In this document: piece by piece, positions 1-6,360 of the stretch
Numbering within the stretch: the first letter of the stretch is position 1
Layout of the letters: each line of letters begins with the position of its first letter
The notes under the pieces: model-generated
What the model was told of the DNA's origin: nothing
Seen by the model: the letters and a program-made list of their open reading frames with translations, nothing else
Databases searched by the model: none
Source: Puniceicoccales bacterium
GTDB taxonomy: Bacteria; Verrucomicrobiota; Verrucomicrobiia; Opitutales; JAIRLM01
Reading direction: 5' to 3'
Length of the DNA stretch: 7,016 nucleotides
NCBI GenBank assembly: GCA_031254835.1
Contig: JAIRTQ010000057.1
Location: 1-7,016 of the forward strand
Translations under genes and position numbers: made by a program

Positions 1-319
1 AGTACTGGTTCACGTTGCCATCGTAGGCGATTAGGGAAATTTTTTTTCCGCCCCGCCGCATGTTCGCCTTGGTCACGAGAAATCGGAAAAGGGTGCGGCC
101 GACAACGTTGGAACAAATCTCATCCAACGCGCTCTCAAATTCCGGCTCGTAGCAGACATAGTCGTTCGCCCGCCCGCGCACCTCGGAGTCCTGAGTCTGC
201 GAATAGACCAACGTTTCCTGGAAAGTCAGATGCAGGGCCTCGGCGTCACGAAAAAATTTGGCCTCGTTGAAGATGGGTCCACTTGCGATCGGTTCTAGAA
301 AAAGAGAATTTTCTGCCAT
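1..319 (-). CDS. Unrecognised protein, N-terminal 106 residues (partial at left edge)
   Basis: The reading frame runs off the left edge, so only the N-terminal 106 residues are visible. The ATG at 319 is chosen because an in-frame TGA directly precedes it. A weak AGGA (332-335) lies 12 bases upstream. The visible part is soluble, with no signal peptide or membrane segment. Residues about 1-30 carry mixed Phe/Leu and acidic residues. From about residue 55 comes a helix-like stretch (FESALDEICSNVVGRTLFRF), then a basic turn (MRRGGKK) and a beta-like ISLIAYDG. The order 'ALxxI, Gly-Arg-x-Leu-hydrophobic, KxISLI' recalls the region before the HEXXH site in NleD-like (peptidase M91) effector proteases. 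That is a weak family impression; any catalytic motif would lie outside the window. The gene follows hppA on the same strand after 58 bases, but a terminator lies between them. No convincing promoter was seen in the remaining 36 bases. The coding frame is likely real; the function is unknown. Confidence 0.5.
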   Translation of the reverse strand, partial: MAENSLFLEPIASGPIFNEAKFFRDAEALHLTFQETLVYSQTQDSEVRGRANDYVCYEPEFESALDEICSNVVGRTLFRFLVTKANMRRGGKKISLIAYDGNVNQY

Positions 320-355
320 TCAAACAGTGTATCCTAAAGTAGCATTTTCTGCGGG

Positions 356-387
356 AAAAAACGACATCTTGCATGCGTTACAAGATG
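356..387 (-). terminator. Rho-independent terminator overlapping the hppA stop codon
   Basis: Read on the minus strand, the arms CATCTTGTA (387-379) and TGCAAGATG (373-365) pair over nine positions with one G-T wobble and a five-base loop. Three bases later comes a run of six T (361-356). The hppA stop codon TAA (380-378) sits in the hairpin's left arm and loop. It should end hppA transcription before the next minus-strand gene. The stem is only moderately GC-rich, so some read-through is possible. Confidence 0.6.
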
Positions 388-2561
388 CTGTGCGACACCG
401 CGATACCGACCGACACGATGGAAACGATGGTCATCAATTTGATCAGGATGTTTAGACTAGGTCCGGCCGTGTCTTTGAAGGGATCGCCTACCGTGTCGCC
501 GATGACGGTGGCCCGGTGGGCTTCGGAGCCCTTCCCGCCAAAATTTCCCTCCTCGACGAATTTTTTCGCATTGTCCCAGCAGCCGCCGGCATTTGCCGTG
601 AAGATGGCCAGCACGAACCCACCGGTGAGGGCGCCGCAGATTAGTCCCAGCACGCCGGGGACACCGAAGGCGAACGCCATCGCCAGAGGTGCGGCCAGAG
701 CCAGAATGGCGGGAAAGATCATCTCTCGCTGGGCGGCGGCGGTCGAGATGCGGACGCATTCGGCGTAGTCCGGGTCCGCCTTGCCGTCCAAAATGCCGGC
801 GATTTCTCGGAACTGGCGACGCACCTCCGCAACCATCTTGCCGGCCGCGCGGCCGACGGCGTTCATGGTGAGCCCGCAAAAAACGAAGGAAAGCATCGCG
901 CCCACCAATAGGCCAAGAAGTAGTTTAGGATTAAGAATATGAACTTCGAAGTAGTGCAGAAAGTCCACTAGGGTAGCATTGGAAGTGGAAACAGCTTCGC
1001 CCGAGATGTAAAGATCGGCCTGGCCGGTCCTCTGCAAGTAAATGCGAATGCCTTCCACGTAGGAAGCCAAGAGCGCCAGGGCGGTGAGGGCGGCGGAGCC
1101 GATGGCGAAACCTTTTCCAGTCGCGGCGGTGGTATTGCCAAGTGAATCGAGCGTGTCCGTGCGGCGGCGGACGGCGGAGTCTAGCTTGCTCATTTCCGCA
1201 TTGCCGCCGGCGTTGTCGGCGATAGGGCCGAAGGCGTCGGAGGCTAGCGTGACGCCGAGGGTGGAAAGCATACCCACGGCCGCGACGCCGATGCCGTAGA
1301 GGCCGACGGCGACGTCAGATAGATCGAAACGGCAGGCAAAGCCGTAGGCGCAGATGGTGCCCAGGACGACGGCCAGCACCGGAAGGGCCGTGGAGATCAT
1401 CCCCACGCCGATGCCGCCGATGAGGACCGTGGCCGGGCCCGTTTGGCCCGATTCGGCGACCCGGCGAGTAGGGCCGTAAGCCTGGGAAGTGTAGTATTCG
1501 GAGGATTTTCCGATTGTGACGCCGACCAGCAGTCCCGTGGCAGTGGAGCCCCAAATGCCCAGTCCATTGGGGATTTTCATTAGATAGCAGAGGACCAAGC
1601 AGCCAAAGGCGGTGAGCAGGCCGCTGAGGTTGATGGCCCGATTTAGCGAACGGAGCAGGCGGGAAACGGTGGAACCCTCTTTGGTTCGAACGGCGCAGAT
1701 GCCGACGACGGAAAAGAAAACGCCCACTGCGCCGATCAGTGCGGGAAAGAGCACGGCCCGCATTTGCAACGCGCCGGTGCCGCGGAAGGCGGCAGCGCCC
1801 AGTGCGGCGGCGGCCAGAATGGAGCCGAAAAAGGACTCGTAGAGGTCCGCCCCCATGCCGGCCACGTCCCCAACGTTATCCCCTACGTTGTCAGCGATGG
1901 CGGCCGGGTTTCTAGGGTCATCTTCCGGGATGCCAGCTTCCAATTTCCCTACCAGGTCTGCCCCAACGTCGGCCGCCTTGGTGAAAATGCCGCCGCCAAC
2001 GCGGGCGAAGAGGGCCTGCAGAGAAACGCCCATGGAAAACGTGACCATCATGCCGGTGATGGCGGTGAGTCGCTCGTCGGCAGCAAGCAGGGCGAAATGG
2101 TTCAACATGAAAAACCAAAAGGAGTAGTCCAGGAGGGCGAGGCCTACCACCGTGAGCCCCATCACGGCGCCGCTGCGGAAGGCCACTCGAAGAGCGGAGT
2201 TAAGGGAACCGGTTGCCGCCTGGGCAGTTCGAGAGGCCGCCCGCGTGGCCGTCTGCATGCCGAAAAAGCCGCTCAGACCGGAGGCAAAGCCACCCGTCAG
2301 AAAGGCGCAAGGGAGCCAGCCATTTTGCAGATGCAGACCGTAGGAAAGGAAGGCCAGCAATGCGGCGAGACAGAGGAAAACGGCGATTACCACTTTGTAC
2401 TGCTGAAAGAGATAGGCTCGTGCACCGCGCCGCACGTGGTCGGCAATGCGCACCATGTCCGCATTGCCCGCAGGCAGGGACGTCATGTGGCAATAGAAGC
2501 AGCGAGCCAGCGCGAGGGAAGCGACGGCCGCAAAGGGAATAAGCCAAAAATAGAATGGCAT
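378..2561 (-). CDS. hppA: Membrane-bound ion-pumping pyrophosphatase, K+-dependent type, probably Na+-transporting
   Basis: This integral membrane pump hydrolyses pyrophosphate and moves Na+ and/or H+ out across the cytoplasmic membrane. It has 727 residues, normal for the family, with many hydrophobic segments; the family has about 16 helices. The start at 2561 is preferred over an in-frame ATG at 2627 because a perfect AGGAGGT lies six bases before it and the protein then begins directly with the first membrane helix. Substrate-site motifs are intact: DVGADLVGK (198-206), EDDPRNP (213-219), DNVGDNVGD (224-232), DAFGPIADN (442-450), and near the C-terminus GDTVGDPFKDT. In GNTTAATGKG (475-484), Ala479 and Gly482 match the Ala/Gly pair that marks K+-dependent enzymes; K+-independent ones carry Lys/Thr there. 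Glu242, in ADLYES, occupies the position of the ion-gate glutamate of Na+-pumping members. H+-only versus Na+/H+ transport cannot be settled by eye. It is apparently monocistronic, ending in its own terminator. Confidence 0.97.
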   Translation of the reverse strand: MPFYFWLIPFAAVASLALARCFYCHMTSLPAGNADMVRIADHVRRGARAYLFQQYKVVIAVFLCLAALLAFLSYGLHLQNGWLPCAFLTGGFASGLSGFFGMQTATRAASRTAQAATGSLNSALRVAFRSGAVMGLTVVGLALLDYSFWFFMLNHFALLAADERLTAITGMMVTFSMGVSLQALFARVGGGIFTKAADVGADLVGKLEAGIPEDDPRNPAAIADNVGDNVGDVAGMGADLYESFFGSILAAAALGAAAFRGTGALQMRAVLFPALIGAVGVFFSVVGICAVRTKEGSTVSRLLRSLNRAINLSGLLTAFGCLVLCYLMKIPNGLGIWGSTATGLLVGVTIGKSSEYYTSQAYGPTRRVAESGQTGPATVLIGGIGVGMISTALPVLAVVLGTICAYGFACRFDLSDVAVGLYGIGVAAVGMLSTLGVTLASDAFGPIADNAGGNAEMSKLDSAVRRRTDTLDSLGNTTAATGKGFAIGSAALTALALLASYVEGIRIYLQRTGQADLYISGEAVSTSNATLVDFLHYFEVHILNPKLLLGLLVGAMLSFVFCGLTMNAVGRAAGKMVAEVRRQFREIAGILDGKADPDYAECVRISTAAAQREMIFPAILALAAPLAMAFAFGVPGVLGLICGALTGGFVLAIFTANAGGCWDNAKKFVEEGNFGGKGSEAHRATVIGDTVGDPFKDTAGPSLNILIKLMTIVSIVSVGIAVSHSIL

Positions 2562-2567
2562 GGAAAG

Positions 2568-2574
2568 ACCTCCT
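2568..2574 (-). promoter_or_regulatory. Strong ribosome binding site of hppA
   Basis: The minus strand reads AGGAGGT here, a full anti-16S match, six bases before the ATG at 2561. It decides the start: the longer frame from 2627 has no comparable site and would add 22 residues ahead of the first membrane helix. Confidence 0.85.
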
Positions 2575-3008
2575 GTGAAAAATTGACGCCAACGGGAACT
2601 TACCCAAATCAGCTGCCAGCCGACCATTGGAATAGGGCGTGACTTTTTCTGGCAAGATTTTTCACATAATCATTGCTGCGGAAATTTTGCGGAATCTGTC
2701 CATGCGTTGGACGTTGCTGAAGCGAAACCGCCGGAGGCGAGGCAATAGCTCACTTTGAACCGGGCGGCGACGGCGGCTCCCCCGAATCGGGTCTTCCTCC
2801 TCTTCCCGTTGACTCCTGCCACGCAGGCTGGAAATTTGGCCCTCCGTGAAGTCGAAGTCGTCATTAAAGTAGAGACTGTTGCTATCCTACGCGCTAAAAA
2901 AAGAAGTGGATACAAGCCTTAGGTCTTTGCCTATCAAGCCACTTTATAAGTTCAATTTTCTGACCGCTTAAAAAGACACGCGTGGTTTACGCCCAGCACA
3001 GTTTGCCA

Positions 3009-3037
3009 TTGACCGGAAAAGATTTTCCTTTTATAGG
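3009..3037 (+). promoter_or_regulatory. Sigma70-type promoter of the gene at 3050
   Basis: TTGACC (3009-3014) and TATAGG (3032-3037) are separated by exactly 17 bases and point at the ATG at 3050. The -35 matches consensus at five of six positions and the -10 at four of six. Transcription would start near 3044, only about six bases before the ATG, so the message would be almost leaderless. The only possible Shine-Dalgarno, AGGAAA (3035-3040), overlaps the -10 box and would not be in that transcript. Confidence 0.5.
3015..3028. promoter_or_regulatory. Inverted repeat in the promoter spacer, candidate operator
   Basis: GGAAAA-GA-TTTTCC is a perfect inverted repeat of six-base arms filling most of the spacer between the -35 and -10 boxes. 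A third partial copy, GGAAA at 3036-3040, follows at the -10 box and could pair alternatively with the TTTCC arm. A dyad in this position is typical of a repressor site. No regulator is identified, and A/T-rich palindromes of this length can occur by chance. Confidence 0.35.
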
Positions 3038-3049
3038 AAACCTATTAGC

Positions 3050-4648
3050 ATGAATGGTGGGAAAGTATCCGATGTGGCGCCTAGTAGGGGAGGGCTGGTC
3101 ACCTATTGGCAGGAACGCTCCGCTAAAGACCCGACGGCAGTTCCAGTAAATGGCGACTACCGATCCGCAGTTGCGAAGCTTGACTTTTGGGCCTATTTGG
3201 GCCTGCTCGTAGCAGGCGGGTTTGCTGGAAATCGATTTGTTGCCCTCCTTAAGGTCCTTTTTGGCGGCTGGATGCGCACGGAGTCCTGTTTAGGCTGGTG
3301 GAGTAAAACTTGTGAGAAATCGCTGGCTGCGCCAGCAGATGACGCGACGCAAACGGTCCCCAAGGGAGCCGGCAGTTCCGGCTCAAGTGAGTCCGGCGGA
3401 AAAGCTTCAGTCACTTTTTCCGTGCCGCTGGTCGCGAATAGCATGGCTCGGCTCCGAAGCGACGGAAAATTGACCGCGCATGAGCTGGGCAATCTGGATG
3501 AATGGCTGGATAAGCTTTGCGCGGAAGTGCCTCTTGGCCTCCTAGGAAGAGACCGTGTCACTTGGCTTCGTGAAAATCGTCAAACGCCCGCTGCAAATGT
3601 ACTGTTTTTCCTGCGGGACAAATCCGAAGCCTGCCGGAAGGAGCCGGATGCCTCCACGCCCGAAAAGAGGAAGGAGCACTGGAAGCTTCTCCACGATCTG
3701 CAGGCTTTGTCCATTTTTGCGCAGGCAAAGCTCAAAGTGAGTATTGCGGAAACAAATCACGCGGTCGATGTCGAAAAACTTGACCCGCAATCCTTTACGG
3801 AAGTTAAGTGCGTTGACGGTCGGAAACTTTTATTCCGTCCCATGTTCCCGTCCGACAGGCCACCGCTCCACAGCTACCTAGGGCAAGAGTTGGCGGCCCA
3901 TCTTGCCGCGACTGCCCTAGATCGGTGGCTCACGGTTCCAGATTCCACCGCAAAAATTACCGGCCATCCGGAAGGCTTCGACGGCTATCCTTCGCAAATG
4001 GCCGGCCGTGTGATTCCTTGCGTGCTCGACGGCGTTCCCGGCTTTTATATGCCACTTACGTTTGACAATTTCAGGTGTGTTAACGAGTTTCAAAGCTCTT
4101 CAGACAGGCAAGCGTTAGCCGCCAGTGCCGATTTCCGTCGGATGGCGAACTGGGCCCAAATTGTGGCCTCCATGGTCGGTGCCGTCGATTTACAGTTGCA
4201 GGATTTCTACTTCGATGATGGCACTGAGCTAGTAGCCGACAGCGTAAATTTGGCATGGACGAACTTCACCAGTGCCTTTTCCTGGGAAAAACAATCAGGG
4301 AAAGGAGTTTTAGACGCGCTGAACGGCGGCGTACCAACGGCGGTTTGTGATAAGATATGGGCCGCAATTGACGGATTGCATAAAATAATGGCCGGAGGAG
4401 CCTTAGCTGGGGACCTGCGAAATGCCGGCCTGACGGGAGAACAAATCACGCAGTTCAAAGCCAAAGTGGCGCAGCTGTACAGTCACTTTTCGCCAGAATG
4501 CAGACGCATTAAAGATGAAGGGTGGTACGGCGGGAGTACCTTAGAAACAAAAAAATTTGGAGGTAAAGGCAAACCACGCAAGAGGGAGCGCTTTGAGCAT
4601 GCCAATTGGCTGCCGCTTGCGCTAACGGGCGTAATCAAGATAGAGTAG
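3050..4648 (+). CDS. Unrecognised 532-residue protein with possible degenerate kinase-like C-terminal half
   Basis: I do not recognise this gene at family level. The ATG at 3050 is the first usual start after an in-frame stop at 2969. In order, the protein shows a short polar N-terminus; a hydrophobic stretch at about 44-74 that could insert in or bind a membrane; a Gly/Ser-rich linker at about 106-117; a helical, charged region at 130-235; and a region at 249-406 with kinase-like motif order. That order is: strand GRKLLFRP (257-264) where a nucleotide-binding Lys would sit, helix YLGQELAAHLA (Glu280), a 'VPDST' turn (296-300), DLQLQDF (380-386) like a catalytic loop, and VADSVNLA (395-402) like a metal-binding Asp. 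Lantibiotic synthetase LanM, HipA and lipid kinases show comparable order. Here Arg replaces Lys, and Gln and Asp replace the usual His and Asn, so it may be inactive. A basic cluster (501-514) precedes the C-terminus. Codons end in A or T more often than in metG. An effector or accessory role is inference. Confidence 0.9.
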   Translation: MNGGKVSDVAPSRGGLVTYWQERSAKDPTAVPVNGDYRSAVAKLDFWAYLGLLVAGGFAGNRFVALLKVLFGGWMRTESCLGWWSKTCEKSLAAPADDATQTVPKGAGSSGSSESGGKASVTFSVPLVANSMARLRSDGKLTAHELGNLDEWLDKLCAEVPLGLLGRDRVTWLRENRQTPAANVLFFLRDKSEACRKEPDASTPEKRKEHWKLLHDLQALSIFAQAKLKVSIAETNHAVDVEKLDPQSFTEVKCVDGRKLLFRPMFPSDRPPLHSYLGQELAAHLAATALDRWLTVPDSTAKITGHPEGFDGYPSQMAGRVIPCVLDGVPGFYMPLTFDNFRCVNEFQSSSDRQALAASADFRRMANWAQIVASMVGAVDLQLQDFYFDDGTELVADSVNLAWTNFTSAFSWEKQSGKGVLDALNGGVPTAVCDKIWAAIDGLHKIMAGGALAGDLRNAGLTGEQITQFKAKVAQLYSHFSPECRRIKDEGWYGGSTLETKKFGGKGKPRKRERFEHANWLPLALTGVIKIE

Positions 4649-4803
4649 GCTTGGAGAGATGGTTTTACGGCCGAGAGTTCGCTTCTTTGCTATATTTGCC
4701 TGCCTTCCCCGCTGTCGAAGTCTCTGACGGCCGGCCGCTGTCTCGAGCGGCGAGGCACAAACGGCCTTGCTACCGAACGGAGCATCGCTAGGTCATTGAC
4801 ATT
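4649..4803 (+). promoter_or_regulatory. metG leader region with GC-rich hairpins
   Basis: This gap holds a TATATT (4691-4696) that could be a -10 box, although no good -35 sits 16-18 bases upstream. A stable hairpin follows: GCCGCT (4734-4739) pairs with AGCGGC (4746-4751) around a six-base loop. A longer-range pairing, TGCCT/GCC (4697-4704) with GGC/AGGCA (4749-4757, one bulged G), would compete for the same bases. ACGGCC occurs three times. There is no T-box consensus and no terminator T-run. The exact promoter is uncertain. Confidence 0.3.
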
Positions 4804-6360
4804 GTGAAGTGCTTCTTCCTCACCACCGCCATCGATTACGCCAACGGCAGTCCGCACTTGGGCCATGCCTATGAAAAAATTTTAGCCGATGCCGTAGTCC
4901 GGTCGAAGCGGCTGGAAGGTGTGCCTTGCCATTTTCTCACGGGCCTGGACGAGCACGGCCAGAAGGTGCAGGAGACGGCGGAGCGGCTCGGACGGGACCC
5001 GCAGCTGCTCTGCGACGGTACGGCGGAGGAATTTAAAAGCATGTGCGGCCACATGAAGATCGCCTACGACGACTACGTCCGCACCACGGAGCCGCGGCAC
5101 AAAAAAGTCGTGCAGGACATTCTGCGGCTGCTCAGCGAAAAGGAGGAGATTTACAAGGCTGCCTACTGCGGACTTTACAGCGTTCGGGCGGAGCGCTTTG
5201 TTCAGGAAAAGGACCGAATAAATGGCCGGTGGCCGGAGGATTTCGGCGAGGTGGTCGAGCTGCGTGAGGAGAATTACTTCTTCCGGCTGAGCAAGTACCA
5301 GGACTGGCTGGTGGATTTTCTCCAAAAAAATAGCGACTTCATCTATCCGGCCTACCGGCAGAAGCAGGTGCTGGAGTTCCTCAAGGAGCCGCTCAATGAT
5401 CTCTGCATTTCCCGTCCTAAGTCCCGTCTCCGTTGGGGCATTGAGCTGCCCATCGACCGCGACTACGTCACCTACGTCTGGTTCGATGCTCTCATCAACT
5501 ACATTTCGGCCGTCGGCTACGGCACGGAAAATTTTACGAACTTCTGGCCCGCCGACGTGCAGGTGATCGGGAAGGACATTCTCGCGCCGGCCCATGCCGT
5601 CTATTGGCCCATCATGCTGCACGCCATCGGATTGCCGCCGCCACGGCGCCTGCTGGTGCACGGCTGGTGGCTGGCCAAGGGAGGGGCCAAAATGTCCAAG
5701 AGCGAGGGCAATGCCATTCGGCCCATGGACTACGCCGATGCCTATGGTCCAGACGCATTTCGCTATTTTGTTCTCCGCGAGATGAATGTGGGACAGGACA
5801 GCAATTTTAGCCACGCGCTCTTCGTCGCCCGCTACCGGTCGGACCTGGCCAACGATTTGGGCAATCTGCTGAGCCGGCTGATGAGCATGTTGGACCGCTA
5901 CTGCGGGGGGATCGTCCCGCTGCCTGAGGTTTGCGACGACCCGGAAAAGGAGCTGAAGGCGCTGGCAGAGGAGGTCATCGGCAAAGTCCGAAAGCACTGC
6001 GAGGCCTATGATTTCTCCGGTGCGCTGGAGGAGGTGCTTTCCCTGGTCCGTGCCGGCAATCGCTACCTGGAGTGCCGCGAGCCGTGGAAATTGGCAAAAG
6101 GTGGGCCGGCGGCGCAAAAAATTCTTCGGGCCTGCCTAGGGAACGGCGCCGAGTGCCTCCGCATAGGCGCGGAGCTGCTCTTCCCCGCCATGCCGGCTGC
6201 CGCGGAAAAAATGCTGAGTCAGCTAGGTGCGGAGCGGATTGGCGACTGGTTGGCCCTGGCGTGGGGCGATTCTCTGACGGGCAGAAAAATCGGCGAGCGC
6301 ACCATACTGTTCCCCCCCATAGAGGAAGAAGGAGATGCGCTGTCCCCACTGCCAGCATGA
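4804..6360 (+). CDS. metG: Methionyl-tRNA synthetase, short form without zinc ligands
   Basis: This class Ia enzyme charges tRNA-Met with methionine in the cytoplasm. The GTG at 4804 is the first usual start after an in-frame TAG at 4789, and it places the conserved FFLTTAIDYANG right at the N-terminus. The Shine-Dalgarno is weak (TAGG near 4789-4792). Landmarks are the HIGH motif as HLGH (18-21), FLTGLDEHGQK in the Rossmann fold, YVWFDALINYIS, and KMSKS (296-300) followed by the helical anticodon-binding domain. At 518 residues it ends at ILFPPIEEE and lacks the C-terminal tRNA-binding (Trbp111-like) domain that lengthens many bacterial MetRSs. In the connective-peptide knuckle, the usual Cys-x-x-Cys and Cys-x-x-His/Cys ligands are replaced: Ser126, Ala129, Trp143 and Asp146. 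It therefore looks like a metal-free version. The last 26 bases overlap nrdR, so the two are probably co-translated. Confidence 0.97.
   Translation: MKCFFLTTAIDYANGSPHLGHAYEKILADAVVRSKRLEGVPCHFLTGLDEHGQKVQETAERLGRDPQLLCDGTAEEFKSMCGHMKIAYDDYVRTTEPRHKKVVQDILRLLSEKEEIYKAAYCGLYSVRAERFVQEKDRINGRWPEDFGEVVELREENYFFRLSKYQDWLVDFLQKNSDFIYPAYRQKQVLEFLKEPLNDLCISRPKSRLRWGIELPIDRDYVTYVWFDALINYISAVGYGTENFTNFWPADVQVIGKDILAPAHAVYWPIMLHAIGLPPPRRLLVHGWWLAKGGAKMSKSEGNAIRPMDYADAYGPDAFRYFVLREMNVGQDSNFSHALFVARYRSDLANDLGNLLSRLMSMLDRYCGGIVPLPEVCDDPEKELKALAEEVIGKVRKHCEAYDFSGALEEVLSLVRAGNRYLECREPWKLAKGGPAAQKILRACLGNGAECLRIGAELLFPAMPAAAEKMLSQLGAERIGDWLALAWGDSLTGRKIGERTILFPPIEEEGDALSPLPA

Larger units (their letters stand above)
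2562..3049. other. Divergent intergenic region with unresolved overlapping open frames
   Basis: About 490 bases separate the starts of hppA and the plus-strand gene at 3050. I see no certain gene. On the minus strand a frame of 74 codons (2886-2662) is open between a TAG and a TGA. It reads acidic at first (FNDDFDFTEG) and then strongly Arg-rich, with mostly G/C third positions, but it has no start codon before a Met at codon 62. A second minus frame opens with TTG at 2915 (81 codons, internal ATG) and has no Shine-Dalgarno. A plus-strand frame beginning with TTG near 2755 and ending around 2922 is equally open. No tRNA, tmRNA or known riboswitch consensus was recognised. A short hairpin (CCTGC-CAC-GCAGG) lies near 2815-2827. 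The hppA promoter must lie in this region, but no convincing pair of boxes was found. A decayed gene or an unrecognised structured RNA are both possible. Confidence 0.4.

Noticed and set aside
2562..2627. N-terminal extension of hppA from the ATG at 2627
   Set aside because: The perfect AGGAGGT lies inside this extension and serves the ATG at 2561, and the shorter protein begins at the first membrane helix as in the family.
1764..2642. Plus-strand open frame of 292 codons
   Set aside because: It is antisense to the 5' half of hppA, low in hydrophobic order, and without a recognisable domain or Shine-Dalgarno.
2670..2915. 81-codon minus-strand frame with TTG start
   Set aside because: It has no Shine-Dalgarno, its composition resembles an out-of-frame reading of the neighbouring 74-codon frame, and no family was recognised.
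4548..4567. In-phase A-AAA-AAA slippery site near the end of the 532-residue protein's gene
   Set aside because: A -1 shift would reach a stop within four codons, no stimulatory structure was seen, and such A runs are frequent in this window.
4606..4791. Small plus-strand frame of 61 codons before metG
   Set aside because: It begins inside the preceding gene in another frame, has no family features and covers the hairpin-rich leader.
4649..4803. T-box riboswitch before metG
   Set aside because: No T-box sequence (AGGGTGGNACCGCG-like) and no terminator are present.
4882..6117. Long minus-strand open frame of 411 codons
   Set aside because: It is exactly antisense to metG, whose protein is conserved and complete. 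The openness follows from GC-rich codons.
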